A stretch of 64,000 nucleotides of DNA from an uncultured Bacteroides sp. (GTDB lineage Bacteria; Bacteroidota; Bacteroidia; Bacteroidales; Bacteroidaceae): NCBI RefSeq assembly GCF_900547205.1, contig NZ_URFY01000007.1:1-64000 (forward strand). Direction: 5' to 3'. Below the pieces are notes generated by a model. That model was not told the DNA's origin. It saw nothing but the letters and a program-made list of their open reading frames with translations, and made no database searches. Shown piece by piece: positions 31,289-40,995 of the stretch (position 1 is its first letter; each line of letters begins with the position of its first letter). Both the position numbers and the translations under genes were made by a program.

Positions 31289-32781
31289 AATTCACAATAT
31301 TGTTCGGTATTGGTTAAATTCTTACAAGGATTTGTCCAGTCGGCACCGTGTTCGCGCATCATCGCTTCGCTTTCGAGCGGTCCCCATGTACCTGCCGGAT
31401 AACCGTAGAGCGGTGCATCGGGATTCTCCTTCCAATAGCGGAGCACAGGCGTGAAGAAATTCCACGATGCTTCTACTGCGTCACTTCGGGTGAACAGAGT
31501 GGGGTCGCCTTGGATGCAATCGTCTATCAGACGGGCGTAAGCATCGCCACTCGGCACTCCACCCAGTTGGGCGTAGCTGAAATCCATCGTCACTTGCCGC
31601 ACTTCAAATCCTGCGCCGGGCACTTTCATTCCGATTTTGAGCACAATACCTTCGTTGGGTTGCAGACGGAGAATCAATTTATTGGCTCGCGGACAGTTGC
31701 CACCGGAACAATGAAACATCTGGTGTGGCGTCTCGCGGAAGTGAACAACTATTTCCGTCACCTTCGTCGGCATTTGCTTGCCGGTGCGGATGTAGAACGG
31801 GACGCCGCTCCAGCGCCAATTGCTAATGCCCAGTTTCATGGCAATATAGGTTTCCGTTCGGGAGTCGGGCGATACACCTTTCTCTTCACGGTATCCTTTC
31901 TTATTGCCGGAAGCTGTATATTGTCCGCGAACGATGTGTTCGTTCAGGTCTTCTTCCGTCAGTGGGGTGAGAGATTCGTATACTTTCACCACTTCGTTGC
32001 GGAAGTTATCTGCATTGAAGATGGCAGGAGGTTCCATAGCGGTGAGGGCTACGAGTTGTATCAGATGATTCTGCACCATGTCGCGCAAGGCTCCTGCTGT
32101 GTCGTAAAATCCGCCACGTTGTTCGATGCCGAGATTTTCTACTGCGGTCACTTCTACGTAGTCGATGTAGTTCCGGTTCCAGAGCGGTTCGAAGATGCCG
32201 TTGGCGAAGCGGAAGGCAAGCAGGTTCTGTGCAGTTTCTTTTCCTAAGAAATGGTCGATACGGTATATTTGATGTTCGCTGAAAACAGAAGAGTAGATAC
32301 GGTTCAGCTCGCGTGCCGATTCGAGGTCGTAGCCGAAAGGCTTTTCGACGATGATGCGCGAGTGAGGAGTATTCAGTCCGGCTGCTTTCAAGTGCAGGGG
32401 GACTACTCCGTAGAGCGATGGCGGAGTGGCGAGATAGAACAGGAGGTTATCCGGGTTCGATTCACCGGTCAGTTCCACCAGTCGTTGACGGAGCTGCGGG
32501 TAGCCTTCTTCTTTTGCGGGGTCCATCGGCAGATAATAGAGATGAGATACAAAAGAAGCCATTTCGGCAGTATCTTGTTCTTCGGTTTTCACGAAGGTAA
32601 TCAATTCTTCTAAGATATAGGAGCGGTAGTTTTCGTCGGAGTAGATTGTACGTCCGATGCCGAGAATGCTGAAATCTCCCTTCAGCCGTTTGTCACGGTA
32701 GAGGGAGTAAAGGGCGGGCATCAGTTTACGCTTTGTCAGGTCGCCTGATGCACCGAATATAATCATTGCAAATTTATCCAT
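31285..32781 (-). CDS. zwf: Glucose-6-phosphate 1-dehydrogenase
   Basis: A 498-residue NAD(P)-dependent enzyme making 6-phosphogluconolactone from glucose 6-phosphate. The dinucleotide fold is FGASGDLTKRKLMPALYSL (8-27), and the active-site motif YRIDHFLGKET holds the substrate-binding residues and catalytic His region. The EKPFG motif (about 146-150) is also present. The length is normal. It lies 67 bases after gnd and overlaps pgl. Together the three genes supply NADPH and ribulose 5-phosphate. Confidence 0.97.
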   Translation of the reverse strand: MDKFAMIIFGASGDLTKRKLMPALYSLYRDKRLKGDFSILGIGRTIYSDENYRSYILEELITFVKTEEQDTAEMASFVSHLYYLPMDPAKEEGYPQLRQRLVELTGESNPDNLLFYLATPPSLYGVVPLHLKAAGLNTPHSRIIVEKPFGYDLESARELNRIYSSVFSEHQIYRIDHFLGKETAQNLLAFRFANGIFEPLWNRNYIDYVEVTAVENLGIEQRGGFYDTAGALRDMVQNHLIQLVALTAMEPPAIFNADNFRNEVVKVYESLTPLTEEDLNEHIVRGQYTASGNKKGYREEKGVSPDSRTETYIAMKLGISNWRWSGVPFYIRTGKQMPTKVTEIVVHFRETPHQMFHCSGGNCPRANKLILRLQPNEGIVLKIGMKVPGAGFEVRQVTMDFSYAQLGGVPSGDAYARLIDDCIQGDPTLFTRSDAVEASWNFFTPVLRYWKENPDAPLYGYPAGTWGPLESEAMMREHGADWTNPCKNLTNTEQYCEL

Positions 32782-32848
32782 AGTTTCTTTTATTACTGAT
32801 TCATCACATAAATGTCGGTAGCATCTTCACTCTGCGATAAATATCTTT

Positions 32849-34324
32849 CTACACATTATAAGTCCCCGACTTAGTATCCCCTCCATGTCCTGTCCAGTTT
32901 TCGTGGAAGAACTGTCCGCGCAGCTCGTCTTTCCGCTCAAAGGTATGAGCACCAAAGTAATCGCGCTGTGCCTGTATCAGGTTGGCGGGCAAGTCGGCAG
33001 AGGTGAGCGAGTAGAAATAATTCAAGGCAGAAGAGAAAGCGGGAACAGGCAGTTCTTCTTTCATGGCTTCTGCCACGACGCTCTTCCATCCGGAAAGCAA
33101 CGTCTTCGTTTCTTCGTGGAAATAGGGAGCCAGCAACAAGTTCTCCGGCTTTTCGGCAGCTTCGAAGGCAGTGGCTATATCGTTTAGGAATACGCTGCGA
33201 ATGATACATCCGGCACGCCACATACGGGCGATGGAGGACAAGTCGAGATGCCAGTCGAAGGAGTCGGAAGCGCGTTGAAGCACGGCGAATCCTTGGGCAT
33301 AAGAGACGAGTTTGGAAGCATACAGAGCCGAGAAGATATCCTCCACGAGCTCCACCTTATTATATACGGGCAGGGTATGTTTACGCGGAAACGCCTTGGA
33401 AGCCACACGACGAAGATCTTTCTGCGCGGAAAGGCTACGCTCGAATACAGCCGTAGCAATAAGCCCCAGCGGCATACCGAGTTCCATTGCATTTATCACC
33501 GACCATTTTCCCGTCCCTTTCTGTCCGGCAGCGTCCAGAATCTTATCAATGAGGTAGCCACCGGCTTTATCTTTATGACGAAGGATATTGGAAGTAATTT
33601 CAATCAGGTAACTGCGAAGTTTCCCCTCGTTCCAACGACCAAACACATCTGCCATCTCTTCATTATCCAAGTCGAGCAGATTCTTCATCAGCCAATAAGC
33701 ATCGCCAATGAGTTGCATATCTCCATATTCGATGCCATTGTGTATCATCTTCACAAAATGACCTGAACCCGCAGGACCTACCCACTGGCAACAAGGAGTG
33801 CCGTCGGGCGCCTTTGCCGCAATGCTTTGAAGAATAGGTTTCACCTCCGGCCATGCTTTTTCCGAGCCGCCGGGCATGATGGACGCCCCGTTCAGTGCTC
33901 CTTCCTCACCACCGGACACGCCGCTGCCCACGAAAAGAAATCCTTTCGATTCAGCCAGCTCCACACGCCGGTTGGTATCTTCATAATTGGAATTGCCACC
34001 GTCGATAAGTATATCTCCGGGTGACAGAAACGGGAACAATTGATTCATCAGCTCGTCCACCGGACTGCCGGCACGAACCATCATCATTATCTTACGAGGA
34101 ACGGATATCGATTCTACGAATGCTTTTATATCGGTGAAACCTACAATGTTCTTACCTTTCGCACGACCGTTGATGAAACGGTCCACTACTCCTTCTTCCA
34201 CTCCGGGCACGGTGCGGTTGTAAACCGACACACTCCACCCTTTACTCGCCATATTTAAAGCAAGATTCTCGCCCATCACAGCCAAGCCGATAAGTCCGAT
34301 ATCTGTTTTATTCTGATTTGCCAT
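32849..34324 (-). CDS. gnd: 6-phosphogluconate dehydrogenase, decarboxylating
   Basis: A 491-residue enzyme oxidising 6-phosphogluconate to ribulose 5-phosphate and CO2. Start at MANQNKTDIGLIGLAVMGEN, because the 20-codon extension upstream is not family-like. The Rossmann motif is GLAVMGENLALNMASKG. Further signatures are LIDGGNSNYEDTNRR, FVGSGVSGGEEGA and KMIHNGIEYGDMQLIGDAYW. It is the first gene of the leftward pentose phosphate operon and is divergent from the symporter gene. Confidence 0.97.
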   Translation of the reverse strand: MANQNKTDIGLIGLAVMGENLALNMASKGWSVSVYNRTVPGVEEGVVDRFINGRAKGKNIVGFTDIKAFVESISVPRKIMMMVRAGSPVDELMNQLFPFLSPGDILIDGGNSNYEDTNRRVELAESKGFLFVGSGVSGGEEGALNGASIMPGGSEKAWPEVKPILQSIAAKAPDGTPCCQWVGPAGSGHFVKMIHNGIEYGDMQLIGDAYWLMKNLLDLDNEEMADVFGRWNEGKLRSYLIEITSNILRHKDKAGGYLIDKILDAAGQKGTGKWSVINAMELGMPLGLIATAVFERSLSAQKDLRRVASKAFPRKHTLPVYNKVELVEDIFSALYASKLVSYAQGFAVLQRASDSFDWHLDLSSIARMWRAGCIIRSVFLNDIATAFEAAEKPENLLLAPYFHEETKTLLSGWKSVVAEAMKEELPVPAFSSALNYFYSLTSADLPANLIQAQRDYFGAHTFERKDELRGQFFHENWTGHGGDTKSGTYNV

Positions 34325-34401
34325 AACTTTTTGTTTGAAGTATTGTTTATAAGAGTAACACTTGAAAGGAATATTTGTTCTCAATATTTAGATTAAAATA
34401 T

Positions 34402-34409
34402 TATTTTTG
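34402..34409 (+). promoter_or_regulatory. -7 promoter box for the symporter
   Basis: TATTTTTG, 22 bases before the start at 34432. A TTTG at 34374-34377 is 24 bases away, a little far for a standard -33 box. Confidence 0.55.
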
Positions 34410-34431
34410 CGAACAACAAATAGAATCTAAC

Positions 34432-35613
34432 ATGAAGAAAATCAAAATCGGCCTGCTGGCACGCATCATTATCGCTATTATATTAGGTATAGCCATCGGA
34501 ACAGTTTTCCCCGCTCCGCTGGTGCGGATATTCGTCACCTTCAACGGTATTTTCAGCGAGTTCCTCAACTTCTCCATTCCATTGATTATCCTCGGACTGG
34601 TCACTGTAGCCATTGCCGACATCGGTAAAGGTGCGGGAAAGATGCTGCTCATCACCGCACTGATAGCCTATGGAGCCACGTTGTTTTCGGGCTTCCTCTC
34701 CTACTTCACAGGGGTCACAGTGTTTCCTTCGCTCATCGAACCGGGCGGCGTACCGCTCGAAGAAATCAGCGAAGCACAAGGAATCGTCCCCTACTTCACC
34801 GTCGCCATCCCTCCGCTGATGAACGTGATGACGGCACTGATTCTCGCTTTCACACTCGGCTTGGGACTGGCTGCGCTGAACAGTAACGCTCTGAAGAACG
34901 TAGCACGTGATTTTCAGGAGATTATTGTGCGTATGATTAGTGCGGTCATTCTGCCTTTGCTACCGCTTTATATCTTCGGCATCTTCCTGAATATGACACA
35001 TTCGGGTCAGGTATATTCCATCCTGATGGTATTTATCAAAATCATCGGAGTGATTTTCGTGCTCCATATTTTCTTATTAGTCTTTCAGTATTGCATCGCG
35101 GCGTTGTTCGTCAGGAAGAACCCCTTCAAGCTACTGGGCAGGATGATGCCTGCCTATTTCACGGCACTCGGCACACAGTCGTCGGCTGCCACCATCCCCG
35201 TGACGCTGGAGCAGACAAAGAAGAACGGAGTATCTGCCGATATTGCCGGATTCGTGATTCCGCTATGCGCCACGATTCACCTTTCGGGCAGTACGCTGAA
35301 AATCGTAGCCTGCGCACTGGCACTGATGATGATGCAGGGGATGCCGTTCGACTTCCCCTTGTTTGCAGGGTTTATTTTCATGCTTGGTATCACGATGGTG
35401 GCGGCACCGGGTGTCCCCGGCGGGGCTATCATGGCATCACTGGGGATTCTGCAATCCATGCTCGGCTTCGACGAATCGGCACAGGCGTTGATGATTGCGC
35501 TTTACATTGCAATGGATAGTTTCGGAACAGCCTGCAATGTAACAGGCGATGGTGCTATCGCCTTGATAATCGATAAAATAATGGGTAAAAACTGTGCTGA
35601 ACACCCGTGCTGA
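34432..35613 (+). CDS. Dicarboxylate/amino-acid:cation symporter (DAACS)
   Basis: A 393-residue inner-membrane transporter of the GltP/DctA/SstT family. Start at MKKIKIGLLARIII; the 19-codon extension overlaps the promoter. Eight membrane helices and two re-entrant loops are expected. The serine-rich hairpin TQSSAATIP (about 245-253) and the late motif NVTGDGAIALI match the substrate- and sodium-binding regions. Glutamate, serine/threonine or C4-dicarboxylates are possible substrates. It is transcribed divergently from gnd and 83 bases before gmd. Confidence 0.92.
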   Translation: MKKIKIGLLARIIIAIILGIAIGTVFPAPLVRIFVTFNGIFSEFLNFSIPLIILGLVTVAIADIGKGAGKMLLITALIAYGATLFSGFLSYFTGVTVFPSLIEPGGVPLEEISEAQGIVPYFTVAIPPLMNVMTALILAFTLGLGLAALNSNALKNVARDFQEIIVRMISAVILPLLPLYIFGIFLNMTHSGQVYSILMVFIKIIGVIFVLHIFLLVFQYCIAALFVRKNPFKLLGRMMPAYFTALGTQSSAATIPVTLEQTKKNGVSADIAGFVIPLCATIHLSGSTLKIVACALALMMMQGMPFDFPLFAGFIFMLGITMVAAPGVPGGAIMASLGILQSMLGFDESAQALMIALYIAMDSFGTACNVTGDGAIALIIDKIMGKNCAEHPC

Positions 35614-35696
35614 AAAATAATTGGAAAGCAGCTTGCATTTACAGCAAAAATTGCCGACATTTGCCGCCGTATTTTCAAATAAAAAACAATAGCGTT

Positions 35697-36767
35697 ATGA
35701 AAAAAGCCCTAATTTCAGGCATCACCGGTCAAGATGGCTCTTATCTTGCCGAGTTTCTTTTGCAAAAAGGTTACGAAGTTCACGGCATTCTCCGTCGTTC
35801 TTCATCATTCAATACGGGACGTATCGAACATTTGTATTTTGACGAATGGGTGCGGGACATGAAACAGAAACGTACCATCAATCTGCATTATGGGGATATG
35901 ACAGATTCAAGCTCACTGATCCGCATTATCCAACAGGTTCAACCGGATGAAATCTACAACCTCGCAGCGCAAAGCCACGTGAAGGTATCGTTCGACGTTC
36001 CCGAATACACCGCCGAAGCCGATGCTGTCGGTACATTGCGTATGCTCGAAGCAGTACGCATACTGGGACTGGAAAAGAAAACCCGCATCTATCAGGCTTC
36101 TACTTCCGAACTGTTCGGTAAGGTGCAGGAAGTTCCACAGAAAGAGACAACTCCCTTCTACCCCCGTTCTCCATATGGGGTAGCCAAACAATATGGTTTC
36201 TGGATTACGAAGAACTACCGTGAAAGCTACGGTATGTTTGCCGTAAACGGTATCTTGTTCAACCACGAAAGTGAACGCCGTGGCGAAACGTTCGTTACCC
36301 GCAAGATTTCTCTGGCTGCCGCCCGCATTGCACAAGGCGAACAGGATAAACTGTACTTGGGTAATCTGGATGCACGCCGCGACTGGGGATATGCCAAAGA
36401 TTACATCGAATGTATGTGGCTCATTCTGCAACACGACGTTCCGGAGGATTTCGTCATTGCTACGGGAGAAATGCACACCGTGCGCGAATTTGCCACGCTG
36501 GCATTCAAAGAAGTAAATATCGAACTCCGTTGGGAAGGCGAAGGCGTTCAGGAGAAAGGCATCGACGTGGCTACCGGGAAGGTGCTGGTAGAAGTAGACC
36601 CGAAATATTTCCGTCCGACGGAAGTGGAACAACTCTTGGGCGACCCCACCAAAGCCAAAACATTGCTAGGCTGGAATCCCCGCAAGACTTCTTTCGAAGA
36701 ACTGGTTAGAATCATGATGCGCCACGACATCGAGAAGGTGAGACGCATGATTGCCAACAAGCATTAA
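35697..36767 (+). CDS. gmd: GDP-mannose 4,6-dehydratase
   Basis: A 356-residue short-chain-dehydrogenase-type enzyme converting GDP-mannose to GDP-4-keto-6-deoxymannose. Start at MKKALISGITGQDGSYLAEF, where the NADP-binding motif GITGQDGSY begins at once; the longer upstream reading is rejected. The catalytic triad includes Thr/Ser in QASTSELFG and Tyr-Lys in YGVAKQYG. FNHESERRGETFVTRKI is a GMD signature. Nine bases before fcl: a two-gene operon for GDP-L-fucose, used in Bacteroides for capsule and protein fucosylation. Confidence 0.97.
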   Translation: MKKALISGITGQDGSYLAEFLLQKGYEVHGILRRSSSFNTGRIEHLYFDEWVRDMKQKRTINLHYGDMTDSSSLIRIIQQVQPDEIYNLAAQSHVKVSFDVPEYTAEADAVGTLRMLEAVRILGLEKKTRIYQASTSELFGKVQEVPQKETTPFYPRSPYGVAKQYGFWITKNYRESYGMFAVNGILFNHESERRGETFVTRKISLAAARIAQGEQDKLYLGNLDARRDWGYAKDYIECMWLILQHDVPEDFVIATGEMHTVREFATLAFKEVNIELRWEGEGVQEKGIDVATGKVLVEVDPKYFRPTEVEQLLGDPTKAKTLLGWNPRKTSFEELVRIMMRHDIEKVRRMIANKH

Positions 36768-36776
36768 AAATATAGA

Positions 36777-37847
36777 ATGGAAAAGAATGCAAAGATATAT
36801 GTAGCCGGACATCACGGGCTCGTAGGTTCCGCTATCTGGAATAATTTGCAGGAGAAAGGTTACACCAATCTGATAGGCCGCACCCACAAAGAGCTCGACC
36901 TGCTCGATGGTGCAGCCGTCCGCCGGTTCTTCGAGGAGGAACAGCCGGAGTATGTGTTTCTCGCCGCTGCCTTCGTGGGCGGCATCATGGCAAACAGCAT
37001 CTACCGTGCCGACTTTATCTACAAGAACCTGCAAATTCAGCAGAACGTCATCGGAGAGAGTTTTCGCCACAATGTGAAGAAACTCCTTTTCCTTGGTAGC
37101 ACGTGCATTTATCCGCGCGACGCCGAGCAGCCGATGAAGGAAGAAGCTTTACTCACCTCTCCGCTGGAATATACCAACGAGCCGTATGCCATCGCTAAGA
37201 TTGCCGGACTGAAAATGTGTGAGAGCTTCAACCTGCAATACGGCACGAATTATATCGCCGTGATGCCCACCAATCTGTACGGACCCAATGATAACTTCGA
37301 CCTGGAACGCAGCCATGTGTTGCCTGCCATGATTCGTAAGATTCATCTCGCTCATTGCCTGAAAGAAGGCGATTGGGAAGCTGTGCGCAAAGACATGAAC
37401 CTACGTCCGGTGGAAGGCGTAGACGGAAACAGTGCGAAAGAAGAGATACTTGTCGTCCTGCGAAAGTATGGCATCAGCGAAACGGAAGTGACGCTGTGGG
37501 GAACGGGCACTCCACTTCGTGAGTTTCTGTGGAGCGAAGAAATGGCGGATGCCAGCGTGTTCGTCATGGAGCACGTGGACTTCAAAGATACTTATAAGGA
37601 AGGCGACAAGGAGATTCGCAACTGCCACATCAACATCGGCACAGGTAAGGAAATCACCATCCGTCAGCTTGCCGAACGTATTGTGAAAACCGTTGGTTAT
37701 CAAGGTGCACTGACTTTCGACAGCAGCAAACCCGATGGTACGATGCGGAAACTGACCGACCCTTCCAAGCTCCACGCATTGGGCTGGCAACATAAGATAG
37801 AAATTGAAGAGGGTGTAAAGAAGATGTATGAGTGGTATTTGAAATAA
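36777..37847 (+). CDS. fcl: GDP-L-fucose synthase
   Basis: A 356-residue epimerase/reductase that completes GDP-L-fucose from the Gmd product, using NADPH. The cofactor motif is GHHGLVGSAIW (8-18). Catalytic Ser/Cys are in GSTCIYP (about 105-111), Tyr-Lys in YAIAKIAG and the base His in NLYGPNDNF/RSHVLPAMIRK. An insert of about 40 residues (about 195-235, around VRKDMNLRPVEGVDGNS) makes it longer than the approximately 320-residue E. coli WcaG, as is usual in Bacteroides. NADPH could come from the nearby pentose phosphate genes. Confidence 0.96.
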   Translation: MEKNAKIYVAGHHGLVGSAIWNNLQEKGYTNLIGRTHKELDLLDGAAVRRFFEEEQPEYVFLAAAFVGGIMANSIYRADFIYKNLQIQQNVIGESFRHNVKKLLFLGSTCIYPRDAEQPMKEEALLTSPLEYTNEPYAIAKIAGLKMCESFNLQYGTNYIAVMPTNLYGPNDNFDLERSHVLPAMIRKIHLAHCLKEGDWEAVRKDMNLRPVEGVDGNSAKEEILVVLRKYGISETEVTLWGTGTPLREFLWSEEMADASVFVMEHVDFKDTYKEGDKEIRNCHINIGTGKEITIRQLAERIVKTVGYQGALTFDSSKPDGTMRKLTDPSKLHALGWQHKIEIEEGVKKMYEWYLK

Positions 37848-37882
37848 AGCTTTATATGAGTGATTTATGAAGTATTAAGTTG

Positions 37883-37936
37883 AAAATGAAGAATCTGCCT
37901 TGCAATCAACCGCTTGGCTATTCTTCATTTTTTTTG
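37883..37936 (+). terminator. Terminator after fcl
   Basis: A 12-bp stem AAAATGAAGAAT/ATTCTTCATTTT with a long loop and a T-run to 37936. Confidence 0.8.
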
Positions 37937-38008
37937 TTTTTTATTTCTCCAAGCCCCGGCGTATACTAAATTTCTCCCCGCTTAATTTTCCATTCTTAAT
38001 TTAATTAC

Positions 38009-38016
38009 TATATTTG
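38009..38016 (+). promoter_or_regulatory. -7 promoter box for acyl-CoA ligase
   Basis: TATATTTG, 29 bases before the start at 38046. Confidence 0.6.
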
Positions 38017-38045
38017 CACAATTTAATACCAAATGTGCAAAAACG

Positions 38046-39704
38046 ATGGAACAGAGTTTTATAACTTACATTGAAAATAGTATCAAGAACAATTGGGATC
38101 TGGATGCCCTGACCGATTACAAGGGAGCCACCCTTCAGTATAAAGACGTAGCCCGCAAAATCGAAAAGCTCCATATCATTTTTGAAGAAAGTGGAATCCG
38201 CAAAGGAGATAAGATAGCCGTATGCGGTAGAAACAGTTCCCATTGGGGAGTCACTTTTCTTGCCACGCTGACGTATGGAGCCGTCATAGTCCCCATCCTC
38301 CATGAGTTTAAAGCGGACAATGTGCACAACATCGTCAACCACTCCGAAGCCAAACTGCTGCTCGTGGGAGACATGGTGTGGGAGAACCTGAACGAATCGG
38401 CAATGCCCCTACTCGAAGGTATCCTGTTGATGAACGACTTCTCCTTGTTGGTATCCCGCAGTGAACGCTTGACGTATGCACGCGAGCACCTGAATGAAAT
38501 GTTCGGCAAGAAGTATCCCAAGAATTTCCGCAAGGAACATATCGCATATCACCAAGACGAGCCGGATGAACTGGCAGTCATCAACTACACTTCCGGAACA
38601 ACCAGTTATTCAAAAGGAGTAATGCTCCCCTATCGCAGCCTGTGGTCGAATACCAAGTTTGCTTATGAAGTGCTCGAATTGCAAGCCGGCGATAAGATAG
38701 TCTCCATGCTCCCGATGGCGCATATGTACGGACTGGCTTTCGAGTTCCTCTACGAGTTCTCTATCGGTTGCCACATCTACTTCCTCACCCGTATGCCAAG
38801 TCCGAAGATTATCTTCCAGGCATTTGAAGATGTGAAGCCGAATCTGATTGTGGCGGTTCCGCTGATTATTGAGAAGATTATCAAGAAGAGCGTACTACCC
38901 AAGCTGGAGACTCCGGCAATGAAGATATTGCTGAAAGTGCCTATCATCAACGATAAGATTAAAGCGACGGTACGCGAGGAGATGATTAAAGCGTTCGGTG
39001 GAAACTTCAAGGAGATTATCGTGGGAGGTGCAGCCTTCAATCAGGAGGTGGAGCAGTTCTTGAAAATGATTGATTTCCCGTACACGGTGGGTTACGGAAT
39101 GACGGAATGCGGCCCAATTATCTGCTACGAGGATTGGAAAAAATTCAAGCCGGGTTCGTGTGGAAAGGCTGCGCCGCGTATGGATGTGCGGGTGCTCTCT
39201 TCCGATCCGGGAAATGTAGTAGGCGAAATTGTATGCAAGGGGCCGAACGTAATGTTGGGATACTATAAGAATGAAGAAGCCACGAAAGAAGTGATAGACC
39301 GCGACGGATGGTTGCACACGGGCGATCTGGCGTTGATGGACGAAGAAGGAAATATCACGATTAAGGGACGCAGCAAGAACCTGCTGTTGAGTGCCAGCGG
39401 ACAGAATATCTACCCCGAAGAAATAGAAGATAAACTCAACAACTTGCCATATGTAGCGGAAAGCATTATCGTTCAGCAGAATGAAAAACTCGTCGGATTG
39501 GTATATCCCGACTTCGACGATGCCTTTGCCCACGGACTAAAGACGGAAGATATGGAACGGGTGATGGAAGAGAACCGGACGACTTTGAATGCAATGCTAC
39601 CTGCCTACAGCCAGATATCGAAGATGAAAATCTACCCGGAAGAGTTTGAAAAGACACCGAAGAAGAGCATCAAGCGGTACTTGTATCAGGAGGCTAAAGG
39701 ATAA
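38046..39704 (+). CDS. AMP-forming acyl-CoA synthetase (long-chain fatty acid ligase type)
   Basis: A 552-residue adenylating enzyme. The ATP-binding P-loop motif is YTSGTTSYSKG (about 182-192). The adenylate motif is GYGMTECGP (about 352-360), followed by LHTGDLALMDEEG and the hinge KGRSKNLLLSASGQNIYPEE. The catalytic lysine of the C-terminal domain is in TPKKSIKRY at the end. It would activate a fatty acid with CoA; the length and lack of a signal suit a cytoplasmic or membrane-associated long-chain ligase. It has its own promoter. The next gene, 40 bases on, encodes an unrelated surface protein. Confidence 0.92.
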   Translation: MEQSFITYIENSIKNNWDLDALTDYKGATLQYKDVARKIEKLHIIFEESGIRKGDKIAVCGRNSSHWGVTFLATLTYGAVIVPILHEFKADNVHNIVNHSEAKLLLVGDMVWENLNESAMPLLEGILLMNDFSLLVSRSERLTYAREHLNEMFGKKYPKNFRKEHIAYHQDEPDELAVINYTSGTTSYSKGVMLPYRSLWSNTKFAYEVLELQAGDKIVSMLPMAHMYGLAFEFLYEFSIGCHIYFLTRMPSPKIIFQAFEDVKPNLIVAVPLIIEKIIKKSVLPKLETPAMKILLKVPIINDKIKATVREEMIKAFGGNFKEIIVGGAAFNQEVEQFLKMIDFPYTVGYGMTECGPIICYEDWKKFKPGSCGKAAPRMDVRVLSSDPGNVVGEIVCKGPNVMLGYYKNEEATKEVIDRDGWLHTGDLALMDEEGNITIKGRSKNLLLSASGQNIYPEEIEDKLNNLPYVAESIIVQQNEKLVGLVYPDFDDAFAHGLKTEDMERVMEENRTTLNAMLPAYSQISKMKIYPEEFEKTPKKSIKRYLYQEAKG

Positions 39705-39744
39705 CAGAACCGTATTCATTTGCCGCATTAAATAAGAATATAAA

Positions 39745-40893
39745 ATGAAGAGAAAAAAAACAATACTCACGGCAGCTATCTTTATGGTTGCCGTTTGCTT
39801 GTCGGCACAGAACAAGAGCGCCGGAATCAATCTTTCCCTCTGGAAGGACATCTGTACGCAACCGCATGACAGCACTCAGACGACTTATGTAAACATCGGT
39901 CTACTGTCTACCATGAATCGTCTCAACGGCGTAGGTATCAATGCATTGGGAAGCGTTGTTCATGGAGACATGAACGGCGTGCAGATTACGGGATTAGCCA
40001 ATCTGGCAGGAGGTACGATGCGAGGTGTACAGTTTGCGGGCATCAGCAACATCAGTGGAAACAATACGATAGGACTCTCTGCCGCCGGACTGGTAAACAT
40101 CACCGGAGACGGCTCGAAAGGAGTAGTGATAAGCGGACTTACCAACATCGGAGGAGATAATAATTCGGGCGTGATGCTGAGCGGTTTCATGAATGTGACG
40201 GGCAACATGGCTTCGGGGGTGCAGTTATCCGGTGCAGCGAACATCACGGGACAGGCCTTCAACGGTGTGATGACCTCCGGACTTCTGAACGTGGTAGGCG
40301 AACACATGAACGGCCTGCAAATGGCAGGACTTGCCAACATTACGGGCAATAAGCTGAATGGCGTGCAAGTGGGAGCATTCAACTATGCCACAAACGTACG
40401 CGGTTTGCAAATCGGTCTGGTCAATTATTACCAGAAAGAGATGAAAGGATTCCAGCTCGGTCTGGTCAACGCCAATCCCGATACAAGGGTGCAGATGATG
40501 ATGTATGGCGGCAATGCCACTCCAGCAAATATAGGTGTACGTTTCAAGAATAATCTGTTCTACACCATAGTGGGAGTCGGCTCGTTCTATCAGGATTTGA
40601 ATGATAAGTTTTCGATTAGTGCGTCCTATCGTGCAGGTATGTCGTTCTCTATTTATAAAGGTTTGTCAATTAGCGGCGACCTCGGATACCAGCATATCGA
40701 AGCTTGCAGCAACAAAGATGAAGTAATCCCGAGACGACTGTACGCCCTGCAAGCACGAGCAAATGTGGAATATCAGTTGACGAAGAAGTTCGGTATCTTC
40801 GCCACCGGCGGCTATGGGCTGACACGATTCTATAACAAGTCGAGCAATTATGATAAAGGAGCGATTATCGAAGCAGGAATAGTAATCTTTTAA
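39745..40893 (+). CDS. LA_2272-like surface repeat protein
   Basis: A 382-residue exported protein with a signal peptide (1-21, ending LSAQ). Residues 78-205 consist of eight units of exactly 16 residues with pattern GVQxSGLxNITGxxxN (Gly at 1, 6 and 12; Asn at 9), then shorter relatives to about 243. Such regular glycine/hydrophobic units predict a narrow beta-solenoid. The rest (about 250-382) is beta-rich and ends in phenylalanine (EAGIVIF), as in outer-membrane barrels. The family name is recalled from LA_2272-type surface repeats; function is unknown. Transcription probably ends in the large hairpin just downstream. Confidence 0.8.
   Translation: MKRKKTILTAAIFMVAVCLSAQNKSAGINLSLWKDICTQPHDSTQTTYVNIGLLSTMNRLNGVGINALGSVVHGDMNGVQITGLANLAGGTMRGVQFAGISNISGNNTIGLSAAGLVNITGDGSKGVVISGLTNIGGDNNSGVMLSGFMNVTGNMASGVQLSGAANITGQAFNGVMTSGLLNVVGEHMNGLQMAGLANITGNKLNGVQVGAFNYATNVRGLQIGLVNYYQKEMKGFQLGLVNANPDTRVQMMMYGGNATPANIGVRFKNNLFYTIVGVGSFYQDLNDKFSISASYRAGMSFSIYKGLSISGDLGYQHIEACSNKDEVIPRRLYALQARANVEYQLTKKFGIFATGGYGLTRFYNKSSNYDKGAIIEAGIVIF
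39976..40359 (+). repeat. Eight in-frame 48-bp repeats
   Basis: These encode the eight 16-residue units of the surface repeat protein. Unit length is constant but bases have diverged, so copies are old. Two adjacent AACATCAGTGG/AACATCACCGG-like words recur in most units. Confidence 0.8.
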
Positions 40894-40897
40894 TAAC

Positions 40898-40990
40898 GAT
40901 TAACGCTTAGTGATTAACGACCATGCGGTATGCATACAAGAATCCCATGCCATACGCAGCCCGTTAATCACTAATCACTAAACGTTAATC
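40898..40990. repeat. Large imperfect inverted repeat between convergent genes
   Basis: Left arm GATTAACGCTTAGTGATTAACG (40898-40919; outer 20 bases are paired). The right arm (40962-40990) is its complement with an extra 7-base copy of ATCACTA. A smaller stem GCGGTATG/CATACGC lies inside. It probably ends both convergent transcripts, although the T-run is weak. Confidence 0.65.
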
Positions 40991-40995
40991 ACTAC

